Assembly: GCA_963665915.2 (NCBI GenBank)
Contig: CAXXSG010000004.1
Coordinates: 62,001-126,000, forward strand
Length of the DNA: 64,000 nucleotides
Direction: 5' to 3'
Source: JAFGRU01 sp963665915
GTDB taxonomy: Bacteria; Desulfobacterota; Desulfuromonadia; Desulfuromonadales; JAAYDE01
The position numbers and the translations under genes are program-made. The notes beneath the pieces are model-generated. The model searched no databases. It was not told the DNA's origin and saw nothing but the letters and a program-made list of their open reading frames with translations. Every line of letters starts with the position of its first letter. Position 1 is the stretch's first letter. Below, one piece after another: positions 17,237 to 25,304 of this stretch.

Positions 17237-18199
17237 ATGAAAAGGATTGCATTATTGACCAGCGGTGGCGACTCTTCCGGTATGAATGCCTGTGTCAGGG
17301 CCGTGGTGCGAAAAGCCCTATCCGAGAACATGGAGGTTGTCGGCATTCAAAAAGGCTACCAGGGCCTGATCGACCGTGAGTACAAGATCATGGATTCCCG
17401 TTCCGTCAGCGGCATTCTTCAGAAGGGTGGAACGATTCTACACAGCGCGCGCTGTAAAGCCATGATGGCGGAAGCCGGACAGAAACTGGCGGTTGAAAAT
17501 CTCCAGGGTCTGGGAGTCGATGGAGTGATCGTTATCGGCGGCGAAGGTTCGCTGAAAGGAGCTTTGACACTTTATAAAAGAGGGATCCCGACTATAGGTA
17601 TTCCTGCCTCCATCGATAATGACATCGCTTTCACCAACATGTCGCTGGGTGTCGATACCGCCCTGAACAATATCATTTATGCCGTCGATTGCCTCAAAGA
17701 CACGGCATCCTCGCACAGCCGCGCCATGGTGGTCGAAACCATGGGCCGGACCTGTGGTTACCTGGCCGTCGTTTCAGCTATTGCCTGCGGGGCTGAGTTT
17801 GCCATTGTACCTGAAGCACCTTTCGATATTGACGCAATTTGCGAAAATCTTCGCTCCCGTTATCGGGAAGGACGTGACAACTCTCTGATCATGGTCGCCG
17901 AAGGCGCCGCCAAAGCACAGGACGTTGCGGACATGATCAAGGACAAGATCGGTTTCGAAACCAGGCTCATGGTCCTCGGTCATTACCAGCGCGGCGGCTC
18001 CCCCTCTGTATTCGATCGCATGCTCGGTGCCCGCTTCGGCGTAAAAGCCGTCGAAGCCCTCATGGAAAACCATCCCGGCAACATGGTGGGACTCACAAGG
18101 GGTGGAGTCCACCTGACAACCCTTGAAGACGTTTTCAAAGCCGGTTGTCGCCCCATCGATGAAATAGTCCTGAAACTCGCCAAAACCCTGGGTGTCTGA
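17237..18199 (+). CDS. pfkA: 6-phosphofructokinase
   Basis: A 320-aa single-domain phosphofructokinase that phosphorylates fructose-6-phosphate in glycolysis. ATG 17237 is preceded by GGAGAAAAGGG. Recognised motifs: LLTSGGDSSGMNACVRAVVR, GYQGLID, GILQKGGTILHSAR, SIDNDI with the catalytic base Asp, SLGVDTALNNI, VVETMGRTCGYLA and LGHYQRGGSPS. The nucleotide/metal loop reads IGGEGSLKGA, with Glu where most ATP-dependent enzymes have Asp (GGDGS); the following Gly fits ATP rather than pyrophosphate use. The change may affect metal binding. A clear terminator follows at 18262-18291 and the gene appears monocistronic. Confidence 0.92.
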   Translation: MKRIALLTSGGDSSGMNACVRAVVRKALSENMEVVGIQKGYQGLIDREYKIMDSRSVSGILQKGGTILHSARCKAMMAEAGQKLAVENLQGLGVDGVIVIGGEGSLKGALTLYKRGIPTIGIPASIDNDIAFTNMSLGVDTALNNIIYAVDCLKDTASSHSRAMVVETMGRTCGYLAVVSAIACGAEFAIVPEAPFDIDAICENLRSRYREGRDNSLIMVAEGAAKAQDVADMIKDKIGFETRLMVLGHYQRGGSPSVFDRMLGARFGVKAVEALMENHPGNMVGLTRGGVHLTTLEDVFKAGCRPIDEIVLKLAKTLGV

Positions 18200-18261
18200 G
18201 CAAACAAAGACGCTTTCTCGGAAAGTTTTTTATTTAAACTTTGTCGTACCCTCAACAAAAA

Positions 18262-18291
18262 GGCTGGTCTGATGTTCAGACCGGCTTTTTT
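18262..18291 (+). terminator. Rho-independent terminator after pfkA
   Basis: GGCTGGTCTGA, loop TGT, TCAGACCGGCT, then a run of T residues. The 11-bp stem (with two G-U pairs) and U-run lie 63 bases past the pfkA stop codon. Confidence 0.9.
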
Positions 18292-18350
18292 CATTAGATA
18301 AAATCGAAAACGTTCGTGGATAATGCTGGAAGCAATGTTGCCCTTCCAAC

Positions 18351-18485
18351 TTATTTCGGTTCAACATTGATCCCCTCGTTTGTCAAAAAACGGACAGCCT
18401 GAAACGATTCCCGGCTGTTTCCCTTCCATTCGAAAAACAAGTCCATTCCCTCTGACGTTCTCATCACCATCAAACAGTTGGTCAA
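18351..18485 (-). CDS. Possible small protein (44 aa)
   Basis: An open frame starts with TTG 18485, seven bases after GAGG, and ends with TAA at 18351. The peptide (MTNCLMVMRTSEGMDL, then FFEWKGNSRESFQAVRFL, ending NEGINVEPK) has a balanced, globular-looking composition rather than the skewed make-up of random frames. It is transcribed toward the pfkA terminator. I do not recognise a family. It may be a genuine small protein or the remnant of a longer gene, since an in-frame stop lies just upstream of the start. Confidence 0.3.
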   Translation of the reverse strand: MTNCLMVMRTSEGMDLFFEWKGNSRESFQAVRFLTNEGINVEPK

Positions 18486-18823
18486 ATCCGATCCTCAATC
18501 GCAAGGAAACTGACATTACTCATTTCTGACGAATGTTCAAAAGGTCGTATTCACTTCCATAGTGTTGAGGGATTCGGGGCCTTATTAAAACATGCCTGGT
18601 ACGTGTTCGAGGTATGTGTTCGTTTAGATTCAACCAAAGGGGTTAAGGTATCTACCATTTGAGTCTCAAAATACTCAAAGATTGGTATCCCGTCTAATCA
18701 TAATCCGAAAAAAATTACACTACTTTCACACAAATTTACACTTCATCCATACTTCTTCCACATTCCAGCACTATTTTGAACACAAAAAAATAGATAGATC
18801 ACCCAATAGAAAGGAGATAATTA
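18486..18823. other. Non-coding leader/promoter region of the small secreted protein gene
   Basis: No gene is seen here. Two features stand out: an inverted repeat TTTGAGT (18658-18664) / ACTCAAA (18673-18679), and two copies of TTACACT at 18715 and 18736 spaced exactly 21 bases, about two helical turns. Both could be regulator-binding sites for the plus-strand gene beginning at 18824. The stretch is AT-rich toward its right end. Confidence 0.3.
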
Positions 18824-19099
18824 ATGAAAAGCAAAGGAATAAAAGAAGTAATCCTGGTAATGGCCCTGTTAAGCCTTGTGCCGATGACCGCGTTGGCCGG
18901 AAACAATAATGGGCAAGATGGCCGTCGACAGGGGCCTCCCCCCGAGGCGATTGAGGCGTGCGAAGGCAAGCAGGCTGGTGACAGTGTCGAATTTACCGGG
19001 CGTCGGGGTGAGACCCTCAAAGCGACCTGCGAGGAGCGCGACGGCCAGCTGGTTGCTGTTCCCGAGAATATGCCCCGCGGTGGCGGCCCCCGCCAATGA
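18824..19099 (+). CDS. Small secreted protein with two cysteines, unknown function
   Basis: A 91-aa protein with an ideal GGAGA ribosome binding site. The N-terminus is a signal peptide (EVILVMALLSLVPMTALAG), so the 65-residue mature protein is periplasmic or secreted. It starts Asn/Gly/Gln/Pro-rich, then has PPPEAIEACEGKQAGDSVEF and GETLKATCEERDGQLVAVP, with two Cys about 30 residues apart that could form a disulfide. Similar short exported proteins with a P-P-E-A-x-x-A-C-x-G motif occur in many proteobacteria without an assigned function. It lies upstream of a response-regulator relic and the redox operon on the same strand. Confidence 0.7.
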   Translation: MKSKGIKEVILVMALLSLVPMTALAGNNNGQDGRRQGPPPEAIEACEGKQAGDSVEFTGRRGETLKATCEERDGQLVAVPENMPRGGGPRQ

Positions 19100-19185
19100 C
19101 GATAATCATAGCGGGGCTGTCGTAGTTGCGGTGGCAGCCTTCTTAAACCAGCTAAAAAAGTATCACCATGATAGAGGAGCAGGTC

Positions 19186-19532
19186 ATGAAACAAGCGCTT
19201 GAAATGTCTTGCAGATTTACCCAAAGGGTTCTGGTTGTAGATAACGACCAGTCAAATTTGCAACTTCTCGGAAAATGGCTGAACCGATGCGGCTTCACAG
19301 TAGTAACTGCCCACAACGGTTACGAAGCTGTACGCAGCTTCAATAGAGAATGGTTCGACCTGGTTCTGACGGATGTCTGCATGCCCGGCATATTAAAAAG
19401 TTCAGTGATGATGTGCCTGTTGTTGCAGTGACGGCCTTGCCCCACTTGGCGGACAACCATTTCGATATGGTCGTGGCGGATCAATGTGAGCAGGTTTTTA
19501 TGAGGAACTCCATCCAGTCCTGTCTTATGTAG
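19186..19532 (+). pseudogene. Response regulator receiver domain, broken by internal deletion and frameshift
   Basis: The start, ATG 19186 after GAGGAG, opens a receiver domain: RVLVVDNDQSNLQLLGKWL, GFTVVTAHNGYEA, then DLVLTDVCMPG with the phosphoacceptor Asp. Immediately after MPG the frame runs into unrelated residues and stops at 19431. The rest of the receiver resumes in another frame at about 19398: HIKKFSDDVPVVAVTALPH with the conserved Thr and Ala, up to VADQCEQVFMR. The segment between MPG and HIKKF, normally about seven residues longer, is missing, so a small deletion caused the shift. No output domain is present. Confidence 0.8.
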
Positions 19533-19611
19533 TCGTTGTGAAACCCTGTATTGATTAATCGATTCCAGTGACAAAAAATAACCTGAACAGCTGCGGAGAA
19601 AAAATAAAAAC

Positions 19612-19827
19612 ATGGCCATAAAACTCATCAAAGGTTGTATCGGCTGCGGGACATGCGTCAAAACCTGTCCCACAGATGTTATCCGCCAGGAACCGAAGAC
19701 GAAAAAGGCGTTCATCAAATATCCGGCTGATTGCCAGATTTGCCACTTGTGTAGGATGAATTGTCCTGTCGATGCCATAACCATTACTCCGGATAAATCC
19801 ATTCCGGTGGTGGTTTCATGGGGGTAG
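19612..19827 (+). CDS. 2[4Fe-4S] ferredoxin-type protein
   Basis: A 71-aa protein with two full cluster motifs: CIGCGTCVKTCP at the N-terminus and CQICHLCRMNCPVDAI in the middle. The layout matches small subunits or domains that feed electrons to flavoprotein reductases, such as adenylylsulfate-reductase beta-type ferredoxins. It lacks a signal peptide, so it should work in the cytoplasm. It is first in a close-packed trio; the next gene starts four bases after its stop codon. Its job is probably to bring low-potential electrons to the membrane partner. The ribosome binding site is weak. Confidence 0.85.
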   Translation: MAIKLIKGCIGCGTCVKTCPTDVIRQEPKTKKAFIKYPADCQICHLCRMNCPVDAITITPDKSIPVVVSWG

Positions 19828-19830
19828 GAA

Positions 19831-20472
19831 ATGAACACATACTTCAAAAGTAATTTTCTTATTCAGTCAGTCATTGTTTTTACGGGGATACCTCTATTCA
19901 GCTGGGCACTGGGTAATCCGCCGGCACGTTCATTCCTGAAAGAATCGCTGTCCGTCATAACGATTCTGGCATTCTGCCAGATGATCGGGCTGTTCTTCTG
20001 GTCACGTGCAAACGGATATGCTGTCAAAGATCTCAAGGTGAGCAGGCTGATAAAGTATCATAAAATAATCGGTTATACCTGCATAACAATATTATTCTTC
20101 CACCCCTTTTTTCTCGTGGTTCCAAGATTTTTTGAGTCGGGTGTTTCTCCTGTTGATGCTTTCATCACAATCATCACCACCTTGAACCGGGGTGTTGTAT
20201 TTGGAATCGTGGCCTGGTGTCTGATGCTGACACTTGGAATAACCTCCCTTGTACGAAAAAAGCTGCCGATTAAACACACGACCTGGAGGGTTTTTCACGG
20301 CATTCTGGCAGTTCTGTTTATTGCTGCTGCCGCGTGGCATGTCATCGATCTTGGCCGTCATTCCAGCCTTGCCGTGTCAATCTTCATAACTATTCTGAGT
20401 GCCAGCGGAATTCTGCTTCTTCTGAGGACTTACACCACGGATAAGACTAGGAAAAATGGAGACAATAAATGA
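19831..20472 (+). CDS. Ferric-reductase-like haem b transmembrane protein
   Basis: A 213-aa integral membrane protein with about six helices. Histidines in two helix pairs are placed as in ferric reductase / MsrQ-type b-haem proteins: LIKYHKIIGY and ILFFHPFFLVV in one pair of helices, WRVFHGILAVLF and AAAWHVIDLG in the other. Such proteins move electrons across the membrane between a cytoplasmic or quinone donor and an extracytoplasmic acceptor. Its start lies four bases after the ferredoxin gene and its stop overlaps the flavoprotein ATG by four bases. The likely acceptor is therefore the Tat-exported flavoprotein. Confidence 0.78.
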   Translation: MNTYFKSNFLIQSVIVFTGIPLFSWALGNPPARSFLKESLSVITILAFCQMIGLFFWSRANGYAVKDLKVSRLIKYHKIIGYTCITILFFHPFFLVVPRFFESGVSPVDAFITIITTLNRGVVFGIVAWCLMLTLGITSLVRKKLPIKHTTWRVFHGILAVLFIAAAAWHVIDLGRHSSLAVSIFITILSASGILLLLRTYTTDKTRKNGDNK

Positions 20473-22214
20473 CAAGTTTTCAAAACCCAACCGACATCTC
20501 CCGCCGTAATTTTATGGCACTCGCGGGAGGGGCTGCAGGGCTTGCGGCAATGGCTGTTATGGGGATTTCCGCAACTGAAGGAGAGTGCAGTGCCAATATC
20601 CCTGAGATTGATATCAATAAAATGATGTACGTCGAAAACGAAGCTGATGTGCTGGTTATCGGCGGCGGAATGGCAGGATTGTTCGCAGCCGTCAAGGCAC
20701 ACGATGCGGGCCCCAAAACGATGCTTGTTTCCAAGGGCCGTCTCGGTTCATCGGGTCAAACCCCTTTTGCAAAAGGAATATTCGCATACGATCCCAGTTC
20801 TGCAAAAGTCAGCCTTGATGAGTTTGTCGATACGGTCTCCCGTTCGGCCCTGGGAACCAACAACCCGGTATATACCCGGCAAATGGCCGAGCATTCGCTT
20901 GCCCGTGTCGAAGAGCTGAGGGAATGGGGATTTTTTGGATCCCCGCTTTATAACAATTGTTTTAACAAACCCATCAAGAAACGAAATATTTCGGTTCTGG
21001 AAAGAATTGTAATAACACATCTCATCAAAGAAAACGGACGAATTGCAGGCGCTGCCGGTTTCAGCATCGATGAAGAAAAAATCCATGTTTTCAAGGCGAA
21101 AAGCGTGATCCTGTGTACGGGAGCCGGTGGTTTTAAACCCAACGGGTTTCCCATCTGCGACCTTACCCACGACGGCACCGTCATGGCTTATAACATTGGC
21201 GCCAAAGTTACCGGCAAAGAATGGAACGACGGCCATCCCGGCCAGGCTGAAAACGCCGCAGCCTGTTTTGACGGATGGCATGGTATGTTTGAAAAAAAAC
21301 CAGGCATAACGGGTGTTGAAGTACACCATGATTTGGGTGTGGATCATAATTACAAAGCCTATATGACCGGAAATCCGATTGAGATGGGACATCCTGAGAC
21401 AGGAGAAAGCAACGAGACAGAAGGCGGACCGTATGTTCCTTATGAATTCAAACGAAATGGTCCTCCCCAGGGTGAACGGGGGGCCGGACCTGATGGCCCG
21501 CCCAAAGAGGGGGGAGTACTTCCGGGAATGGCGGGAACACTCGTGGGCGGTTCTTCTGCAGGGATGTCTATCCACAAATCGGAAGGCTTGGTCCCCATCA
21601 ATGAAAAGTGTGAATCAAATATCCCGGGGTTATACGCTGCCGGTGATGCATTAGGTTCTTATATGGCCGGGGCGATCTATACCCAGATAGGATCCTCATT
21701 GGCAGGTTCTGCGGTACAGGGCGCTATTGCTGGAAAGGCAGCTTCTGAATATTGCCGGGGCGTTGAAATGCCTGAAATTTCAAAAGCCAGAATGAAGGAA
21801 GTACAGGCAGAGATACTTGCGCCTTTAAAGAGAGAGGCCGGTTACAGCCCTGCCTGGGTGACGCAAACCCTGCAAGGCATCATGATTCCCAATTTCATCA
21901 TATACATAAAGAAAGAAAGCCTCCTGAAAGCAGCTCTGGCCTACGTTGAAGAGTTGAGAGATCATCACATGCCAATGCTTCGAGCGACGGATCTGCATGA
22001 ATTGCGGCTGGCTTTTGAAACCTCGAACATGATTATCAGCGCTGAAATGAAACTCAAAGCCTCAATCATGCGCAAAGAAAGCCGCTGCAGCCATTACCGG
22101 CGGGATTATCCGGATATGGACAAAAAAAACTGGAATGCCTGGATTAATATTTACAAGGGAAATGACGGTGAAATGAAGCTCGAAAAACAGGCTTTTGACA
22201 GATGGCCAACATAG
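20469..22214 (+). CDS. Tat-exported FAD-dependent oxidoreductase, fumarate reductase flavoprotein-like
   Basis: A 581-aa flavoprotein. The N-terminus has a twin-arginine signal (DISRRNFMALAGGAAGLAAM), so it is folded with FAD in the cytoplasm and exported. The dinucleotide-binding motif is VLVIGGGMAGLFAAVKAHD and the C-terminal FAD motif is GLYAAGDALG. The body matches the fumarate reductase/succinate dehydrogenase/AprA flavoprotein family, with a Gly/Pro-rich insert around residues 320-350 (NGPPQGERGAGPDGPPKEGG). The substrate is unknown; catalytic Arg/His assignment is not certain from sequence alone. Encoded with a ferredoxin and a haem b membrane protein, it is probably a terminal reductase or oxidase in the periplasm. 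Confidence 0.82.
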   Translation: MTSFQNPTDISRRNFMALAGGAAGLAAMAVMGISATEGECSANIPEIDINKMMYVENEADVLVIGGGMAGLFAAVKAHDAGPKTMLVSKGRLGSSGQTPFAKGIFAYDPSSAKVSLDEFVDTVSRSALGTNNPVYTRQMAEHSLARVEELREWGFFGSPLYNNCFNKPIKKRNISVLERIVITHLIKENGRIAGAAGFSIDEEKIHVFKAKSVILCTGAGGFKPNGFPICDLTHDGTVMAYNIGAKVTGKEWNDGHPGQAENAAACFDGWHGMFEKKPGITGVEVHHDLGVDHNYKAYMTGNPIEMGHPETGESNETEGGPYVPYEFKRNGPPQGERGAGPDGPPKEGGVLPGMAGTLVGGSSAGMSIHKSEGLVPINEKCESNIPGLYAAGDALGSYMAGAIYTQIGSSLAGSAVQGAIAGKAASEYCRGVEMPEISKARMKEVQAEILAPLKREAGYSPAWVTQTLQGIMIPNFIIYIKKESLLKAALAYVEELRDHHMPMLRATDLHELRLAFETSNMIISAEMKLKASIMRKESRCSHYRRDYPDMDKKNWNAWINIYKGNDGEMKLEKQAFDRWPT

Positions 22215-22320
22215 CTGAATTTATCGATAAAAACACAAATCCTGTTGTTGCTCGTTTTGTTATTCACAACTTCAGTCTGAACGAAATCCTGTTCAGTGGT
22301 CCTCCCCGGCTCAGGAGGTT

Positions 22321-23271
22321 TTACCAACTGATAAATTCAATAGTTTTATGAAGCAATCCCGGGATGATTGTCATGTTGCTGTTCAGCATTTCAACCCGGA
22401 CGTTTTTCAGGGAATCCACATAATACTGTTTCGGGATAGCTTGCACCCCCAACGAAATAGCAAGCATCAGACCGAGCACCGCCGAACACTGCGGGACCAG
22501 ATCGGCCAGAACCCCCCGGCCCGGCAACCGCTTACCCACCAACTTTGATCTCAGCCTGTAGCGCAAGAAATATTCACAGGATCTGAAAGCATCATATGCG
22601 GAGGCCACCCACATGAGAAACACAACGGGAACGACCAGAAATACCCCGAGCAGGCAGGATTCAAAAACGTAACGGTCCTGGTTTGATTGGAGCAAGGGCC
22701 AAACATACCGGCCCAGAAACAGGGCAAAAACAGAAAAGACTCCCCCCGCACCGCACAGCAAGAAGAAAATCCCTTTTTTTGGTTGACCATTCAGAAACTG
22801 TCCCCATCCTGGGAACAGAAATGACCCGGCGAGGGGCCAAAAAATCTTATCAGCTCCAAGAAAAGGTTCGTCCCTCAAGCGGAGCGTCCTGTAGTAAACA
22901 TCCACGGCATTGAACATCCAGACCAACAAACCGCACAGAAAGATGACCATGGCGAAGATGATGAGTTCAGGTCTCTCTGAGATGAACCGGGCTAAAGAAT
23001 CCCAGCAGAACACAACTGTGGTCATAACCGTATAGAATGCAACCATAGCCGCCAGATAGATCAATCCCAGGCGGCGTTGCCCGATATGCATGTGTCCGCA
23101 ACCCCAAACCAACATGGAGAGGCTGAACGCTGAAGCCGGATTCTTCTGCGACGTTTTGGGAAGAGACGCGCTCTCTTTATTCCCATTTCCCGGATGCTGG
23201 GCAACCCCTTGACTCATTCCAGGCAATTTACCCAAGCCTTGGTCGTCGATCACCCAAATCTTCTGACTCAT
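22321..23271 (-). CDS. Polytopic membrane protein with duplicated TM2-like motif, last gene of the giant operon
   Basis: A 316-aa protein; start ATG 23271 is chosen because AGGGGGCGG lies just upstream. A cytoplasmic N-terminus (MSQKIWVIDDQG) of about 70 residues leads to about six transmembrane helices. Two segments resemble each other and the TM2/DUF5683 pattern: WGCGHMHIGQRRLGLIYL and FPGWGQFLNGQPKKGIFFLL, the P-G-x-G-x-x-x-x-G-x-x-x-x-G motif. I recognise no function. It is the last gene of the 12-gene set, after the TonB-like gene, so it may be part of the inner-membrane platform. Confidence 0.6.
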   Translation of the reverse strand: MSQKIWVIDDQGLGKLPGMSQGVAQHPGNGNKESASLPKTSQKNPASAFSLSMLVWGCGHMHIGQRRLGLIYLAAMVAFYTVMTTVVFCWDSLARFISERPELIIFAMVIFLCGLLVWMFNAVDVYYRTLRLRDEPFLGADKIFWPLAGSFLFPGWGQFLNGQPKKGIFFLLCGAGGVFSVFALFLGRYVWPLLQSNQDRYVFESCLLGVFLVVPVVFLMWVASAYDAFRSCEYFLRYRLRSKLVGKRLPGRGVLADLVPQCSAVLGLMLAISLGVQAIPKQYYVDSLKNVRVEMLNSNMTIIPGLLHKTIEFISW

Positions 23272-23349
23272 TACCGCCCCCTTTTTGCTCGGCAGGCTAT
23301 GTGCCCGCCCTTTTCCCGGCAACCCCCTCCCAAGGACTCCAACTGCAAG

Positions 23350-24783
23350 CTATCCTGCCGGCAGGAAATCAATGGGATAAAGAATAGTCACCTTTGTGAC
23401 ACCCTCCTTTTTCCCGAAGTTAAAACGTTTTACCCTGGCGACGATCTTCTTCACCAGTTCTGCTGAATCAAGATCCGTGGATTCTTTGCGGCACATGGAA
23501 ACAACGCCACTCGGTTCAATGGTCAGTTTCAGCAACAGTTTTCCGCGCAATGTCGGGTCCTTACGCAATTCTCTGTTATAAATCCGATAAAGGGTCGCCT
23601 TATAACGGTCGAAAACAATCTGGATTTCCTCGTCGGTTCGGGCCGGTCCCACGCCGTCACTTAATGGCCGCCCGGCTTCTTCGCTCAGACCTGCCATAGC
23701 GCTGTGGACCTTGGAGGTTCCGACACCGCCAATCTGCCCTGCCGTACCGTAGCCGGTTCCACCTCCCGTACCACCGTTGCCGAGGTTGCGGCTAACGCCG
23801 AAGTTACTGATTCCCCTGCTACCGCCGCCACCTTTGCCCTGCATGGCCACCAACGAGCGCTGCACCCGGGCCTGCCCCGGAATCCTTGCATTAGGCTTTT
23901 TGCCCCGGGATGCCCTAGCGAGGCTGGCCACCGGGACCTCGTCCATCAGATCGGAAAAACTGCTCTTAAAAGCCAGCACACCGACATTACTCAATTTTTT
24001 TCTGATGACTTTTTTACCGCTGCCCGGTTTGGCCTGGGATTTCTTTTTTGCCACCACTTTGTCGGTTTTCGGCTTGGTTTTCGTTTTGGCCGGTTTTTCA
24101 GGCTCGGTCTCAAGGGCCTTTTTCTCGGGCTCAGGTTTGGGTATCGGCTGCGGGATTGGAACCGGCGGGTTTTCCTTGAGCAACATGGCGAAGCGCGCTG
24201 GGATTTCGACGACCATGGCAGTGCGATCAGGGATCGGCACCGTTACCAAATGAATAAGTATGGCAAGAAGCAGGCTCCAGAACATGGAAACGGACAGAGA
24301 GCGACGAAAACGTTTCTCACTCTCGATATTCTTGCTCCAGGGCATGAGCATGGGCCGGTAGGGCATGGGGGACATTTCCCGCACAATCACGAACTCTTCC
24401 TGACGTTCTTCCTCCAATGCCCGGGCTTCCCAAAGTTCCTCGAACAGGTCGTCCAGCTGGTAATTGCACTGTTCGATCTGACCCTGCAGATCCTGGCGTC
24501 GATCCAGGACCCCTCGCGTTTCGTCCTCGAAAGTCGCGATACGTTCCCGAATGCGCTTTTTATGGCCGGAACCATCAGTTTTACCCCAGAACAGACTGTC
24601 AGCACCCAGTGATCCAAGTTTGTCGAGAGCGTCGCACGTCTCGCGCAAGGTGTCGAAACACTGTTTCTCGAGGGCAAAGGACTCGTACTCCGACTCCACA
24701 ACCCGCAGATCGGTGTCCAGTTTGACTATCTGGTTCTGAACCTCTTCGATCTGCGCGTTCAGAGCTTCCAATTCCTGTGACAT
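23350..24783 (-). CDS. TonB-like protein with AgmX/PglI C-terminal domain
   Basis: A 477-aa inner-membrane-anchored periplasmic linker. ATG 24783 follows GGAG. Residues 1-135 are a long cytoplasmic coiled coil. One transmembrane helix (SMFWSLLLAILIHLVTVPIP) comes at about 165-185. A Pro/Lys/Glu-rich periplasmic stretch (PVPIPQPIPKPEPEKK) follows, then a Gly-rich low-complexity section. The last 100 residues match the AgmX/PglI C-terminal domain, a TonB-C-like fold: RIYNRELRKDPTLRGKLLLK, LTIEPSGVVSMC and FGKKEGVTKVTILYPIDF. AgmX/GltJ proteins link the Agl motor to the cell envelope in Myxococcus. It follows two ExbD-like genes here, as expected for an energy-transducing arm. Confidence 0.82.
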   Translation of the reverse strand: MSQELEALNAQIEEVQNQIVKLDTDLRVVESEYESFALEKQCFDTLRETCDALDKLGSLGADSLFWGKTDGSGHKKRIRERIATFEDETRGVLDRRQDLQGQIEQCNYQLDDLFEELWEARALEEERQEEFVIVREMSPMPYRPMLMPWSKNIESEKRFRRSLSVSMFWSLLLAILIHLVTVPIPDRTAMVVEIPARFAMLLKENPPVPIPQPIPKPEPEKKALETEPEKPAKTKTKPKTDKVVAKKKSQAKPGSGKKVIRKKLSNVGVLAFKSSFSDLMDEVPVASLARASRGKKPNARIPGQARVQRSLVAMQGKGGGGSRGISNFGVSRNLGNGGTGGGTGYGTAGQIGGVGTSKVHSAMAGLSEEAGRPLSDGVGPARTDEEIQIVFDRYKATLYRIYNRELRKDPTLRGKLLLKLTIEPSGVVSMCRKESTDLDSAELVKKIVARVKRFNFGKKEGVTKVTILYPIDFLPAG

Positions 24784-24809
24784 TATTGACTTCTCCACAG
24801 AATTCTAAA

Positions 24810-25304
24810 TCAGGTTTGCGATGCTTTCTGGATTACGGCAAGGGATATCCTGCCATATCCAGAGTTCGTACAGGTTGACATTATTCTCTTCAGCACCCGG
24901 AACGGGATGGTTTTATCCGCCAGCAGGGTGATTTCCTTGCTCTGGGCAACCCCCTTGGTGTGGACTCCGATGATATTCTTTTCTAGGCGCTTCAGTCGCT
25001 CGGCAATAGCCGGGACCGCACCGTCATTGGGACCCAGAAGATCGACGGTCGCCGCCACCTTTTCACCCTGAACCAGGACATCCTCGGCGCTGACCAGAAT
25101 GACCACCGTTTCCCGCGGTTTCGTCTCGACAATGGAATCCGGCAATTTTATCTGTTTGGGCGTCGTCATTACTTCACTCGAAGATGAGTTGGCCAACAGG
25201 AAAAACACCAGAATGGTAAACACATCCATCAGAGAGGTCAGGTTCAGCCCCAACACCCTTTTATGGTTGCGGTCCATACGCCTCATGCGTCTGCTTTCTC
25301 TCAT
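24810..25304 (-). CDS. ExbD/TolR (AglQ/S)-like motor stator protein, second copy
   Basis: A 164-aa protein with one N-terminal transmembrane helix and a periplasmic domain. LNLTSLMDVFTILVFFLLAN contains the conserved membrane Asp that conducts protons in ExbD/TolR. The C-terminal part has the ExbD-type TIPFRVLKRIMSTCTNSGYG ending, a two-strand/helix signature. Its start overlaps the previous ExbD stop by four bases. A tandem ExbD pair behind one ExbB is the arrangement of the AglR-AglQ-AglS gliding motor. The conserved Asp suggests it is active. Confidence 0.88.
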   Translation of the reverse strand: MRESRRMRRMDRNHKRVLGLNLTSLMDVFTILVFFLLANSSSSEVMTTPKQIKLPDSIVETKPRETVVILVSAEDVLVQGEKVAATVDLLGPNDGAVPAIAERLKRLEKNIIGVHTKGVAQSKEITLLADKTIPFRVLKRIMSTCTNSGYGRISLAVIQKASQT

